A stretch of DNA of 64,000 nt from Gelidibacter pelagius (GTDB lineage Bacteria > Bacteroidota > Bacteroidia > Flavobacteriales > Flavobacteriaceae). Below, piece by piece: positions 52,330-61,791 of the stretch (positions are counted from its first letter, which is position 1; each line of letters opens with the position of its first letter). The notes under the pieces were generated by a model. The model had not been told where the DNA came from and searched no databases. It saw only the letters and a list, made by a program, of their open reading frames with translations. The DNA is taken from assembly GCF_017581925.1 (NCBI RefSeq), contig NZ_JAGEVG010000004.1, forward strand, positions 124,001 to 188,000. The letters are read 5' to 3'. The position numbers and the translations under genes are program-made.

Positions 52330-53442
52330 ATGACTCTTACAAAGCTACAAATTGTGTCCTTCAATAATCCATATCCTGCAAATTATGGTGGTGTGATTGA
52401 TGTTTTTTATAAGATTAAACATTTGCATAATCTTGGAGTTGAACTATATCTACATATCTTTTTTGATGATCGTTTTGATACCGAAGCCTTAAAGCCCTAT
52501 TGCAAAAAGATTTTTGTGTATAAAAGAAACAAATCATTTTTTAAGCTTTTTAATGCTTTGCCATTTAGAGTCGCTTCAAGAACATCCAAACAAATTTATA
52601 ATAATCTGACTCAAGTCGATGCCCCCATTTTATTTGAAGGTTTGCAGACAACCCACGTGTTGCTGAACCATCAGTTCAAATGTAAGATTTTTATAAGGGT
52701 TCATAACATTGAGCATTCTTATTTTTATGGTCTGGCCAATAGTGAAAAAAATCTATTGAAAAAGTTGGTGTACAGGATTGAAGGTAACAAATTCGAGAAC
52801 TACGAGAAAGTTCTCAATAAATCTGACGGAATTTTGGCACTTTCAAAAATCGAATTTGATTATTTCCAAAAGAAGTACAATTCAAAAGCATATTATCTAC
52901 CTGTTTTTCATGGGAATGAGGTTATTCAAAAACAAATTGGCAATGGTAAATACGCCTTATACCATGGCGATTTATCCACTGCAGACAATATTGCATCCGC
53001 AACATATATTCTATCGTTATTTAAGAAATTGAAATACCCATTAATCATTGCGAGTGCTGTCATGCCTGCTAGTTTGGGGAAACTGATCGAAAAATATGAG
53101 CATATTCGTTACGTCCAACTTGGTGATGATGAGCAAGTAAATCAATTGATTGCTGAGGCCCATGTGAATGTGTTGTATTCCAATCAAGCCACAGGCACAA
53201 AGTTGAAAGTGTTTTATTCTTTGTACAATGGACGCTTTTGCATTGTAAATAATAACATTGTTGATGATGATCGGATCTTAAAAATCTGTGAGGTAGCTAA
53301 TACCACCGAGCAATACCTTCAAAGGATCCAGGATGTGTTTAATAAAGATTATAAATTTCCACCTGAAAGAGCGCGTGTTTTGGAACAATTCCATCCAGCT
53401 TTAATGGCGAAAAAACTACAGCAAATTGTGACAGAAGTTTAG
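52330..53442 (+). CDS. Glycosyltransferase, GT-B-like
   Basis: The 370-residue protein opens with KLQIVSFNNPYPANYGGVID, a GT4/GT1-type donor-loop region (P-x-x-Y-G-G-V). The C-terminal half contains ALYHGDLSTADNIASATYIL and VLYSNQATGTKLKVFYSLYN near 280, as in GT-B enzymes of Bacteroidota. The acceptor and sugar are unknown. It starts 59 bp from the divergent GT2 gene. Confidence 0.82.
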   Translation: MTLTKLQIVSFNNPYPANYGGVIDVFYKIKHLHNLGVELYLHIFFDDRFDTEALKPYCKKIFVYKRNKSFFKLFNALPFRVASRTSKQIYNNLTQVDAPILFEGLQTTHVLLNHQFKCKIFIRVHNIEHSYFYGLANSEKNLLKKLVYRIEGNKFENYEKVLNKSDGILALSKIEFDYFQKKYNSKAYYLPVFHGNEVIQKQIGNGKYALYHGDLSTADNIASATYILSLFKKLKYPLIIASAVMPASLGKLIEKYEHIRYVQLGDDEQVNQLIAEAHVNVLYSNQATGTKLKVFYSLYNGRFCIVNNNIVDDDRILKICEVANTTEQYLQRIQDVFNKDYKFPPERARVLEQFHPALMAKKLQQIVTEV

Positions 53443-53641
53443 GGTAATAAAAGCCCATTATTTTTCATGTTTTTTGTGGGATTGTATAATTCGACGGGAA
53501 GTCCACAGACCTGTCGTTAGAAATTAGCACCGAAATAATACCACGTAAATAGAAGTTTAGAAATGCGATTTATGAAGGTTTAAAAGAGGTCTTCGGTATA
53601 AAAGATTTAAATTGCATCAAATCCATAAATACCGTATTACT

Positions 53642-54469
53642 ATGAATGTTTCAGTGTCGGATGAAATTTCAGAATACATCTATGCTAAAATAAAAAGTGA
53701 GCAAAAAGCTTTGACGGCTGCTTATAACAAGACCAAATCTCAAATTGGTTTTTTTTATATTGATGATATTTTGCCTGAAGCCATCGCGCAAAAATGTTAT
53801 GAGGTTTTTCCTGATCCTTCAGAAATGCGCTGTCTGAAAAGTATGAGAGAATACAAGCACGTATCGGCACAAATGGATAAACACGAACCATTTTTAGAAG
53901 CTGTTATCTACGCCTTTCAAGACCGCAAGATTGTAACACTTATTGGCGCAATTTGTGGTATTGATTCGCTTTATGCTGACGAATCGCTATATGCAGGAGG
54001 CTTATCATTAATGGCGAAGGATAATTTTTTACATCCCCATTTAGATAATTCGCACGATGCCGAACGTGAGCGTTGGAGGGTTTTGAATTTGCTCTATTAC
54101 GTTACACCAGATTGGAAATTAGAAAACGGTGGGCATTTGGAAGTGTGGCCTGATGGTCCAAAACAAAAACCTGTGCTCATTGAAAGTAAGTTTAACAGAT
54201 TGGTGATTATGGCCACACACGATACGTCTTGGCATTCCGTAAATAAAGTCACTGATAATGGGAGCAGATGTTGCATTTCCAATTATTATTTTAGTGATTC
54301 GCCCTTAAAACCTACGGATAAGTTCCATGTAACCAAATTTAGAGGAAGGCCAGAAGACACTTTTACAAATGTCGTTTTGAACCTTGATGCGAGTTTAAGA
54401 ATGCTGCTCAGGAGAATCTTTAAAAAGGGGATTCGTAAAAATCCGCATGTTTATAAGAAAAAATCCTAA
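53642..54469 (+). CDS. 2OG-Fe(II) oxygenase-family protein
   Basis: About 275 residues from the ATG at 53642; an earlier in-frame codon at 53612 is less likely. The iron-binding triad is visible: H-x-D in FLHPHLDNSHD near residue 135, and the distal H in THDTSWHSV near 195, then RCCISNYYF (R for 2-oxoglutarate). Members hydroxylate prolines, sugars or small molecules. It is the last gene of the polysaccharide region, so a sugar or lipid substrate is possible but unproven. Confidence 0.82.
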   Translation: MNVSVSDEISEYIYAKIKSEQKALTAAYNKTKSQIGFFYIDDILPEAIAQKCYEVFPDPSEMRCLKSMREYKHVSAQMDKHEPFLEAVIYAFQDRKIVTLIGAICGIDSLYADESLYAGGLSLMAKDNFLHPHLDNSHDAERERWRVLNLLYYVTPDWKLENGGHLEVWPDGPKQKPVLIESKFNRLVIMATHDTSWHSVNKVTDNGSRCCISNYYFSDSPLKPTDKFHVTKFRGRPEDTFTNVVLNLDASLRMLLRRIFKKGIRKNPHVYKKKS

Positions 54470-54622
54470 TTAAATCAGTTGCTGCTGTAGTCAAAATCAG
54501 GGTAGGTTTATCTCTAAATATACTCTTGCGAACTTCGGGGTGTTTATTATTGAGTTTCAAAGTGTAGAGCGTTCAGAAAAGAAATTACCGTTGTTCAAAC
54601 GCTTATTTGATTGGTTAGGAAT

Positions 54623-55306
54623 TTAACCTTTACGCTGTACCACTTCAAAAACCTTATTTTCATCACACTTTAGGGTTTTGCTTGGATAACGTAATAGAAG
54701 TGCATAGTCGTGGGTGGCCATTAAGATGGTATTGCCGTTTTTGTTGATTTCACGCAAGACTTCCATAACCTCAATACTGGTCTGTGGATCTAAATTTCCT
54801 GTAGGTTCATCGGCCAAAATAAGTTCAGGGTCATTCAATAAGGCCCTTGCAATGGCAATACGCTGTTGTTCACCGCCCGAAAGCTCATGTGGAAATTTAA
54901 AGCCTTTGGTTTTCATGGCGACTTTATCGAGAACTTTTTCAACACGTTCCTTGATTTTGCTTTTGTCCTTCCAACCGGTTGCTTTCAAGACGAACTCCAA
55001 GTTGCCATTAACCGTCCTGTCCGGCAACAATTTAAAATCCTGGAAAACGATACCTAACTTTCTTCTTAAAAACGGAATGTCCTTTTCTTTTAACGTTCGC
55101 AAATCGAAATCGACAATATGGCCTTCCCCAGTGGTCAGTTCCAGATCGCCATAGAGTGTTTTCATAAAACTACTTTTTCCGCTTCCTGTTTTCCCAATGA
55201 GATACACAAAATCACCCTTTTTCATTTCGACGTTAACTTCAGACAACACCATGCTGTCTCCTTGATATATCGAGACATCCTTTAATTCTAAAACAGTTTC
55301 AGACAT
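54623..55306 (-). CDS. ftsE: Cell-division ABC transporter ATP-binding protein FtsE
   Basis: About 227 residues from the ATG at 55306 (MSETVLELKDVSIYQG); the open frame reaches 55462 without support. ABC motifs: LIGKTGSGKSSF (Walker A), LSGGEQQRIAIARAL (signature) and LILADEPTGNLDP (Walker B). The FtsE-typical GIVFQDFKLLPDRTV Q-loop region is present. FtsE with FtsX regulates peptidoglycan hydrolases at division. ftsX is not adjacent, as is normal for Flavobacteriaceae. Confidence 0.9.
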   Translation of the reverse strand: MSETVLELKDVSIYQGDSMVLSEVNVEMKKGDFVYLIGKTGSGKSSFMKTLYGDLELTTGEGHIVDFDLRTLKEKDIPFLRRKLGIVFQDFKLLPDRTVNGNLEFVLKATGWKDKSKIKERVEKVLDKVAMKTKGFKFPHELSGGEQQRIAIARALLNDPELILADEPTGNLDPQTSIEVMEVLREINKNGNTILMATHDYALLLRYPSKTLKCDENKVFEVVQRKG

Positions 55307-55462
55307 TTTTTTACGTATGTTTTTAAGAGTTGTAAATGTATTGTTAAAATAATCAAATATCAAATATTTTAAAAATGAGTCGGTAGTCAACAGCAGTTCC
55401 TTTATAAGACTTGACATCAGAATACTTAGGATGTCAGAGAACTGAAAAGCAGTAATAAGCAT

Positions 55463-55494
55463 AAAAAAAGCTGCAATAAATTTGCAGCTTTTTA
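55463..55494. terminator. Bidirectional terminator
   Basis: AAAAAGCTGCA and TGCAGCTTTTT form a perfect stem around a short AT loop, with A and T runs on each side. It lies between ftsE and the azurin gene, both on the minus strand; it terminates azurin transcription. Confidence 0.82.
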
Positions 55495-55581
55495 AATTAA
55501 AGTACTTTAATGGGCACTTTAGTTTTTATTCTTTTTTAGAACTTCAAGTGTACTACTTGGTCCTAAGTAACTCGTGTTTAA

Positions 55582-56082
55582 TTATTCCACGATAAATTTA
55601 CCTTGCATCAAAGCGTAGTGCCCTGGGAAAGTACACAAATAAGTGTAGGTTCCTGGAGCAGGAGCGTCAAATTCAATAGTTGTAGTTTCTCCACCACCAA
55701 TCATTTTTGTATGAACAATAAACTTGTCGGTCATATCAGCAGGGATATAATCGTTGTCTTTTGCCATTGCAGCAGCATTTCCTACTGTAGCTACATCAGC
55801 ATCTTGGGTAAGTAAAGCCCAGTTATGACCCATAACTTGTATATCCATTTTACCAACATGCTTTAAAGTAAGTTTCACTTTTTGACCTGCTTTAACTTTA
55901 AGTTCTTTTTTGTTAAATTGCATTTGGTCATTACCCTCTATGGTCAAAACGGCCACATTTGGATCTTCAGCAGGTGCTTTTTTCTCAACTTTGGTATCAG
56001 TTGTAGCTGCAGGTGTTTCTTTTTTCTTGTCGCCACAGCTAAATGCTAAGGCTACTAAAAATACTAAGATTAACTTTTTCAT
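55582..56082 (-). CDS. Azurin-type blue copper protein, lipoprotein
   Basis: The 166-residue protein has a lipobox (ALAFSC, with C16) and a low-complexity charged linker to about residue 40. The type 1 copper site is complete: H86 (GHNWAL), C150, H155 and M159 (YLCTFPGHYALM). It is an electron carrier anchored in a membrane facing the periplasm, in many Bacteroidota linked with a cytochrome chain or nitrite/nitrous-oxide reduction. It is monocistronic with a terminator downstream at 55463. Confidence 0.94.
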   Translation of the reverse strand: MKKLILVFLVALAFSCGDKKKETPAATTDTKVEKKAPAEDPNVAVLTIEGNDQMQFNKKELKVKAGQKVKLTLKHVGKMDIQVMGHNWALLTQDADVATVGNAAAMAKDNDYIPADMTDKFIVHTKMIGGGETTTIEFDAPAPGTYTYLCTFPGHYALMQGKFIVE

Positions 56083-56383
56083 TGTTATTTAGAATTTAAA
56101 TTTATTTATTGCAAAATTAACTGCTATTTATAGGATAGCAAAATCATTTGTGTCATTTTTTTTCTAAAACACTGTAATTCCGTACCATTTTAAGGTTTTG
56201 TGATACTCTTCAGAAGGACATTAAGTATTGCTATTTTGAATTATTTGGATGGATAGTTGCAAGTCATTAGTCTACAGCAGATTAACGATAGGGGGAGAGT
56301 TGATTTTTATTTTTGAATACTGGTCTATCTGTTTATAGGTTTGTGCATTACTTTAAAGTAGGATTTTTAAAAAACTAAGTCGA
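56083..56383. other. Intergenic region between lnt and the azurin gene
   Basis: About 300 bp, AT-rich, with no convincing gene. It should carry the azurin promoter (minus strand). I see no hairpin or repeat. Confidence 0.4.
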
Positions 56384-57973
56384 TCAAGACACCCTGCTTT
56401 TTCTATACATCGTAATCAAAAACACAAAAAGCGCAATAAACATCGCAATTCTCGCAATATAGTCACCAGCCCAAGTGTAAAATGTTATTTTTTCGTTAGT
56501 TGTGACGGTTCCGGACAAAGCACCTTGCGTATCATAGGCTAATGACGATGTGATATCTCCTTTGGCATTGATCAGTGCAGAAATACCAGTATTAGCGCTT
56601 CTCACGATATCTCTTCGTGTTTCTATTGCGCGCAGTCTTGCGTAACTTAAATGTTGTTTATGGCCCTGTGTTTCACCCCACCAAGCATCGTTGGTGATAA
56701 TGGCCAATACGTTGGCATTATTTCGAATGTACCCTGTTACAAATTCCCCATATACCGATTCATAACAAATAATGGGACCAACCTTTAGATCGGGATTAGT
56801 GGTTGTGAATGCCGTGCGTTCTTCTTGGGTGGTTTTCATGGCCAATGTACCGCCCAGGTCAATCATGAAATCGCCAATTAGAGGTTTTATAATGGTTTGA
56901 TAAGGCAGCGTTTCTACGCCTACAACCAATTTTGATTTGTGATAGAGTTGTACATCATCGCTCGCGTTGAGCATCATGGCCGAATTGTAATCGTCATACC
57001 AAAATCCGCTTTTGTGGTAATTGGACTGTTTCTTGACAAGTGATTTGTCTGTGATGAAATTGATAAACGAAATCCCTGTTAAAATATTTAGATTGGGATG
57101 TTCAGAAATATAGACATCCAGTTTTCTTTTGAAATAGGCGTTTTCCAACTGGGTGATTTTCACATTGTCCGCAAACACCGTTTCCGGAGCTACGACAAGG
57201 TCTGTCTGTGCATTGATTTTAGTGTCTGCCAACTTTAGCAACATATCGGCAATTTCTTCATTGGACACATTGTACTTTTCAGAATAGGGATCGATGTTGG
57301 GCTGTAAAGCAATTACATTTATCTGTTCGCCTTCAATATTGTAAGTGTAATAGATGGTTAAGGAGATTAAAATCGGCAAAATGATTACAGCCAAAATAAT
57401 GATGCCATTTGATTTAACGCTATTTATGGATTTCTGAATCTGATATTTCACAATCAATTTATAAATCAAAATGTTCACAAGCCAAACCCATAAGGTACCT
57501 CCAAAAGTTCCGGTGTATTCATACCATTGGATCCAAGTGAAATATTCTGAGAATCCATTACCCAAATTCAGCCAAGGCCAAGAAAAATCCCATCCTAAAT
57601 GCAACTTTTCAAAAGCTATCCATAAGCACATCAAAAACAAAAGACTAATGTTGACGGTAGCACGTTTTGCAATGCTGTGATAAACCACCATTAGGATGGC
57701 CATGAGCATGGAATTCACTAAAATGGCAAAGCTGGCACCAAATACATCGGCGTATTGGAGCCAATTGGTGGTGATGAAATTCCAGATGACAAAACTGATG
57801 TAGCTATATCCAAAAATCGATATTTTTTTCCATTTGATATCGGAAAGTCGGACATGACGCTCCACGAATAGAATCGGCACAAACCCAATAAAGAGCAAGA
57901 TTGGGAATCCGTAGGTAGGCCATGCAAAAGCTAAAAGTAATCCTGAGAGTATGGCAAAAAGGAAGTTTTTCAT
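56384..57973 (-). CDS. lnt: Apolipoprotein N-acyltransferase
   Basis: The 529-residue inner-membrane enzyme adds the third acyl chain to lipoproteins. The first ~190 residues hold six hydrophobic helices. The nitrilase-like domain has the catalytic triad in order: E (VVAPETVF near 265), K (YHKSKLVVGVETLP near 345) and C (GPIICYESVYGEF near 400). A last helix is at the C-terminus. Length is typical. Many lipoproteins in this window are potential substrates. Confidence 0.94.
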   Translation of the reverse strand: MKNFLFAILSGLLLAFAWPTYGFPILLFIGFVPILFVERHVRLSDIKWKKISIFGYSYISFVIWNFITTNWLQYADVFGASFAILVNSMLMAILMVVYHSIAKRATVNISLLFLMCLWIAFEKLHLGWDFSWPWLNLGNGFSEYFTWIQWYEYTGTFGGTLWVWLVNILIYKLIVKYQIQKSINSVKSNGIIILAVIILPILISLTIYYTYNIEGEQINVIALQPNIDPYSEKYNVSNEEIADMLLKLADTKINAQTDLVVAPETVFADNVKITQLENAYFKRKLDVYISEHPNLNILTGISFINFITDKSLVKKQSNYHKSGFWYDDYNSAMMLNASDDVQLYHKSKLVVGVETLPYQTIIKPLIGDFMIDLGGTLAMKTTQEERTAFTTTNPDLKVGPIICYESVYGEFVTGYIRNNANVLAIITNDAWWGETQGHKQHLSYARLRAIETRRDIVRSANTGISALINAKGDITSSLAYDTQGALSGTVTTNEKITFYTWAGDYIARIAMFIALFVFLITMYRKSRVS

Positions 57974-58021
57974 TGGGGAAATTTACGAACAAAAATATTA
58001 ATTTGGTAGTATGAAATGAGG

Positions 58022-58070
58022 AATAAGAAATAAGTATTAAGTATCAAGAACCAAGAACCAAGATTCAAGA
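58022..58070. repeat. Heptamer array (seven units)
   Basis: Units: AATAAGA, AATAAGT, ATTAAGT, ATCAAGA, ACCAAGA, ACCAAGA, TTCAAGA. The shared core is AAG at positions 4-6 of each unit. Confidence 0.75.
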
Positions 58071-58342
58071 CTGCGGTTCAAAGCTGAGGATTAACGATTG
58101 ATGATTCAATGGTGTCCGATTAAAATTCAATGATCCTCTAAAAGTCTGACCACTAAAGTCTCTCGGAGAGTTTCTTTAGGATAACTGTCATTATATCTGT
58201 TTAGAAAAAAACACAAAATTATGCTAATTCCGTCGAGCTTTAAATTTTAAAATCCACAATTTAAATGCTTTAAGTTTTTTAGGTTTGGTTCTTGATTCTT
58301 ATAGCGCAGCGGTCTTGACTCTTATATCGGACGCTATTGATT

Positions 58343-58377
58343 GATGATTAACGATTTAAGATTGCTGATTGTTGATC
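58343..58377. repeat. Heptamer array (five units)
   Basis: Units: GATGATT, AACGATT, TAAGATT, GCTGATT, GTTGATC, with GAT at positions 4-6 in each. Confidence 0.7.
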
Positions 58378-58460
58378 GTGTTCAGTCATTGAGAATAGAT
58401 GATCGAAGGTTGATAGTTATGGCTAAACCTCAAAACGAGAAACAAGAAACGACTCCCGGA

Positions 58461-59558
58461 TTACCTAAAAACACTGAAATCCAATTTTAAAGAAAATACG
58501 TTGGAATATAAGGCGGCACTTTGGTCGCCAATATCAGTAAATGCATAATCTATTTGGATGCCACGATATTTAAAACCGACGCCAAAATTAGGTTGAAAGG
58601 TCAAGTTTTCTGAATTGTCAAGTTGGAGTTCATTTTGGAAATTGCCGACGCCAGCTCTTAAAAACACCAAGTCAGTATAACCAAATTCGAATCCTAGGGA
58701 AGGCGTAATACTTGCAAAGGAAGTAGAGAGGACATCATTGTTTTGCTCAAATCGTACATTGAGATCCAAAGCAGTTACCAGAGAATAGTCATAATGGAAA
58801 ATGAACTTTTTGGACATGCCCAATTGAAGTTTTGGGATGGTCAATTCAGTCGATTCCGGAACTTCCTGATTTTGACCGGCCACAGCATCTTGAATGTCCG
58901 CCAGTTTATCTTTATCAAAAGTCCACGCGTTAAAAGTAGTCGTAATATCCCGAGCCATCAATCCGAATTTCCAATTGTTTTGCGATTCGAATTGGATGCC
59001 CAAATCGAGACCAAATCCCCAAGACGAGGCAAAATCACCAATAATCCTGCGGATGACTTTCGCATTAACACCATAACTAAACCCATCCAAAGGAATTTTT
59101 CTGGCATAAGAAAACGTCAAACCATAATCGGCAGCTGAGAAGAGACTGATTCTGTCGTAATTAATATTGCCTTGAGCATCAATCAATTGTGTCGTGTCCA
59201 GAATATCATCGACACCGAATCGGATCAACGAAATTCCCACAGCGCTTCTATCATCAAGAGACATGGCAAAGGCTGCGTAATTGTAATTGGCTATGTTGGC
59301 AAAATAACTGGAGTGCATTAAGGCGATTTGACTGTCTTCAAGCATGACCAGTCCCGCTGGGTTCCAATAGCCTGAGTTCACGTCGGAAGATTGCGATACA
59401 ACGGCATTGCTCATTCCTAAGGCAGCGGCGTCAACTCCAATATTCATAAACTCATTGGAGTATTTACGCGTAGTTTGACCATAGGCAAGTATGGACAAGA
59501 GGAAGAACGCAACAACTATATTCGTTTTCAATCGCAAAATTTTTACAAAGATGCACAA
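58461..59558 (-). CDS. PorV/PorQ-family outer-membrane protein
   Basis: About 365 residues; no ATG is found near the start, and TTG at 59558 or a TTG a few codons later are candidates. A signal peptide ends near residue 28 (ILAYGQ). The mature protein shows the PorV/PorQ hallmark: GVDAAALGMSNAVV, SGYWNPAGLVML and the later YDRISLFSAADYGLTFSY, with the many beta strands of an outer-membrane barrel. PorV/PorQ work in the type IX secretion system. The specific member cannot be fixed. Confidence 0.8.
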   Translation of the reverse strand: MCIFVKILRLKTNIVVAFFLLSILAYGQTTRKYSNEFMNIGVDAAALGMSNAVVSQSSDVNSGYWNPAGLVMLEDSQIALMHSSYFANIANYNYAAFAMSLDDRSAVGISLIRFGVDDILDTTQLIDAQGNINYDRISLFSAADYGLTFSYARKIPLDGFSYGVNAKVIRRIIGDFASSWGFGLDLGIQFESQNNWKFGLMARDITTTFNAWTFDKDKLADIQDAVAGQNQEVPESTELTIPKLQLGMSKKFIFHYDYSLVTALDLNVRFEQNNDVLSTSFASITPSLGFEFGYTDLVFLRAGVGNFQNELQLDNSENLTFQPNFGVGFKYRGIQIDYAFTDIGDQSAALYSNVFSLKLDFSVFR

Positions 59559-59722
59559 AAAGTTGAACTAATTTCGCTTTTTTGGCGGGATCTCAAGTTT
59601 AAAACTTCGACAATTAAGGGCGAATTTGCCTAAGTATAACTTCTTTTAGTTAAACTATAAATCTCTGTAGATATTGTGTTTATCAACGATTTGACGAATG
59701 GATGTTGTATTAATTTCCACCG

Positions 59723-59753
59723 GTGGGTTTTAATGCCCCGAGGTTCTTGATTC
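59723..59753. repeat. 31-bp dispersed repeat
   Basis: Identical to 48659-48689; a degenerate copy is at 41423. It lies in the gap before pssA with no gene. Confidence 0.85.
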
Positions 59754-59850
59754 CAATGGCGCCAGAAAATTTCGGCATTTAAGTTTTCAATATTCGCTTA
59801 TGAGCATATTCTTATAAAAATAGTTTGTTATTTTTACACAAACTTATACC

Positions 59851-60612
59851 ATGGCCATAAAGAAACATCTTCCCAATATCATTACACTACTCAATTTGTT
59901 TTCCGGTAGCATTGCAGTTGTATTAGCCGTGCAAAACTATTTTGTGGCGGCAGCTTTATTCATGTTTTTAGGAATATTTTTTGACTTCTTTGATGGTCTA
60001 GTCGCCAGGAAATTGGATGTACAGAGCGCGTTGGGACTTCAATTGGATTCTTTGGCAGATATGGTCACCAGTGGTTTGGTGCCAGGGATTGTTATGTTCA
60101 AATTACTGAATTGGGCCATAGGTCATCCAGTTGCAGAAAATGCCGATACACTTTGGGACTCCTCAAATATATTTGAAGGTCTACATCATTATTCACCATT
60201 GGCCTTCATTGGCTTTTTTATCACACTGGCTTCTGCATATCGGTTGGCAACATTTAATCTTGATGAGGAGCAACAGGCCTCCTTTAAGGGATTGCCAACG
60301 CCTGCAAATGCGCTGATGATTATTTCATTGCCGTTGATCATGGAGTTTCAAAACAGTGATACCATAAATACGATCATCTTGAATCCGTGGTTTTTGGTTG
60401 CAGTAACTGTTTTAAGCTGCTATTTACTGAATTCAGGCATAAATTTGTTCGCATTGAAATTCAAAGATTGGAGTTTTAAAACGAATGCGGTGCGTTATGT
60501 TTTCATCATTATGAGCATCATATTTATCGTTCTTTTCAAGTTTTTGGCGATTCCATTGATTATTGTTTTTTATGTTTTGTTATCTCTGTTTTCAAAATCG
60601 CTAACAACATAG
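59851..60612 (+). CDS. pssA: CDP-diacylglycerol-serine O-phosphatidyltransferase
   Basis: The 253-residue inner-membrane enzyme makes phosphatidylserine for phosphatidylethanolamine. The CDP-alcohol phosphotransferase motif D-x2-D-G-x2-A-R-x8-G-x3-D-x3-D is complete at about residues 47-72 (DFFDGLVARKL, GLQLDSLAD). Several transmembrane helices follow. It is 57 bp upstream of the DUF808 gene on the same strand. Confidence 0.93.
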   Translation: MAIKKHLPNIITLLNLFSGSIAVVLAVQNYFVAAALFMFLGIFFDFFDGLVARKLDVQSALGLQLDSLADMVTSGLVPGIVMFKLLNWAIGHPVAENADTLWDSSNIFEGLHHYSPLAFIGFFITLASAYRLATFNLDEEQQASFKGLPTPANALMIISLPLIMEFQNSDTINTIILNPWFLVAVTVLSCYLLNSGINLFALKFKDWSFKTNAVRYVFIIMSIIFIVLFKFLAIPLIIVFYVLLSLFSKSLTT

Positions 60613-60668
60613 ACCATCATTATTATTTAAATTAACGGCGTATCGTCGTAACTAATTCTTTCAAACTA

Positions 60669-61544
60669 ATGGGATCAGGTTTTTTTGCACTTTTAGATGA
60701 TATTGGCGCCCTAATGGATGATGTGGCTTCCATGGCTAAGATTTCAACTAGAAAAACCGCTGGTATTTTAGGCGATGATTTGGCAGTAAATGCCGAAAAG
60801 GCATCTGGATTTGTTGCTTCGCGAGAAATCCCGGTGCTATGGGCCATTACGAAAGGTTCTTTTATCAATAAACTTATCATTTTACCGGTGGCCTTTTTAT
60901 TAAGTGCTTTTTTTCCAGTTGCCGTGACAGTGGTGTTGGTGTTGGGCGGAATTTATTTGGCATACGAAGGTGCTGAGAAGGCTTATGAATATTTAGTGCC
61001 TCATCATCATTCTCCAGCCATTGAAGATAAAGGTGGCATGAGCCCAACCGAGATTGTGGAACTTGAAAAATCCAAGATTAAATCCGCCATCGTCACCGAT
61101 TTTATTTTATCCGTAGAAATCGTCATTATTGCCTTGGGTACTGTTATGGGTCTCCCTCTTCTTAATCAGATTTTGGTGGTCTCCATTGTGGCGCTTATTG
61201 CAACCGTGGGTGTGTATGGGATTGTCGCACTTATTGTCAGAATGGACGACTTTGGGTACAGTCTGATTAATTTCAATGACAAGGATAAAAGTATTTCCGA
61301 TTTTTTTGGTCATCTTCTGGTCAATGCCTTACCTTGGGTTATCAAAAGTTTAGGTGTTATTGGTACGATTGCCCTATTGCTTGTGGCCGGTGGAATTTTT
61401 GTACATAATCTGGACTTCTTTCATCATTTTTTAGAAACTTGGCCTTCTCTTCTTCGAGAATTTATTGTGGGTGTCATTTTTGGATTTGTAGCCTTATTAA
61501 TTTTTAATGGGATAAAAATGTTGGTTGGCATGTTGAAGAAGTGA
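60669..61544 (+). CDS. DUF808-family inner-membrane protein
   Basis: The 291-residue protein starts with the family signature GFFALLDDIGALMDDVASMA and KTAGILGDDLAVNAEKASGF. It has about six to seven hydrophobic segments (near 75-100, 140-165, 170-195, 225-250 and 265-285). The E. coli homologue is YedI; the function is unknown. It lies 57 bp after pssA on the same strand and may share its transcript. Confidence 0.9.
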   Translation: MGSGFFALLDDIGALMDDVASMAKISTRKTAGILGDDLAVNAEKASGFVASREIPVLWAITKGSFINKLIILPVAFLLSAFFPVAVTVVLVLGGIYLAYEGAEKAYEYLVPHHHSPAIEDKGGMSPTEIVELEKSKIKSAIVTDFILSVEIVIIALGTVMGLPLLNQILVVSIVALIATVGVYGIVALIVRMDDFGYSLINFNDKDKSISDFFGHLLVNALPWVIKSLGVIGTIALLLVAGGIFVHNLDFFHHFLETWPSLLREFIVGVIFGFVALLIFNGIKMLVGMLKK

Positions 61545-61770
61545 TTTTTGTAGCAGGAAGGACTTCAACAGTTTTTCTTCTGCTGAAGTTTGCTGAGTCT
61601 AAAAGATTAAGTTTTTTAATTTATATTTACAAGTTGTGTTGATAGGGGGAATTCTTGGTGGGAAACACCAACAATAACGTAGTTAGTCTATGAGGTAAAA
61701 GAAGTTGATTCAGAGATTATCGTGTATTCAGTCTTCAACACGCATCAGGATCCAAATAAGAAAATCAAAT

Positions 61771-61791
61771 AAAAAAGAGCTTCAAGCTCTA
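61771..61791 (-). terminator. Terminator overlapping the lptB stop codon
   Basis: AGAGCTT and AAGCTCT pair around one base. The stem begins in the last codon of lptB (stop at 61789-61791) and is followed by T bases on the minus strand. Confidence 0.75.

Larger units (their letters stand above)
57974..58460. other. Gap of ~487 bp, mainly degenerate 7-bp repeats
   Basis: No convincing gene. Heptamer runs lie at 58022-58070 and 58343-58377, and a short one at 58433-58453 (AAACGAG, AAACAAG, AAACGAC). The sequence between them is AT-rich, with a lightly repetitive GATTNNN flavour near 58089-58112. Confidence 0.6.
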
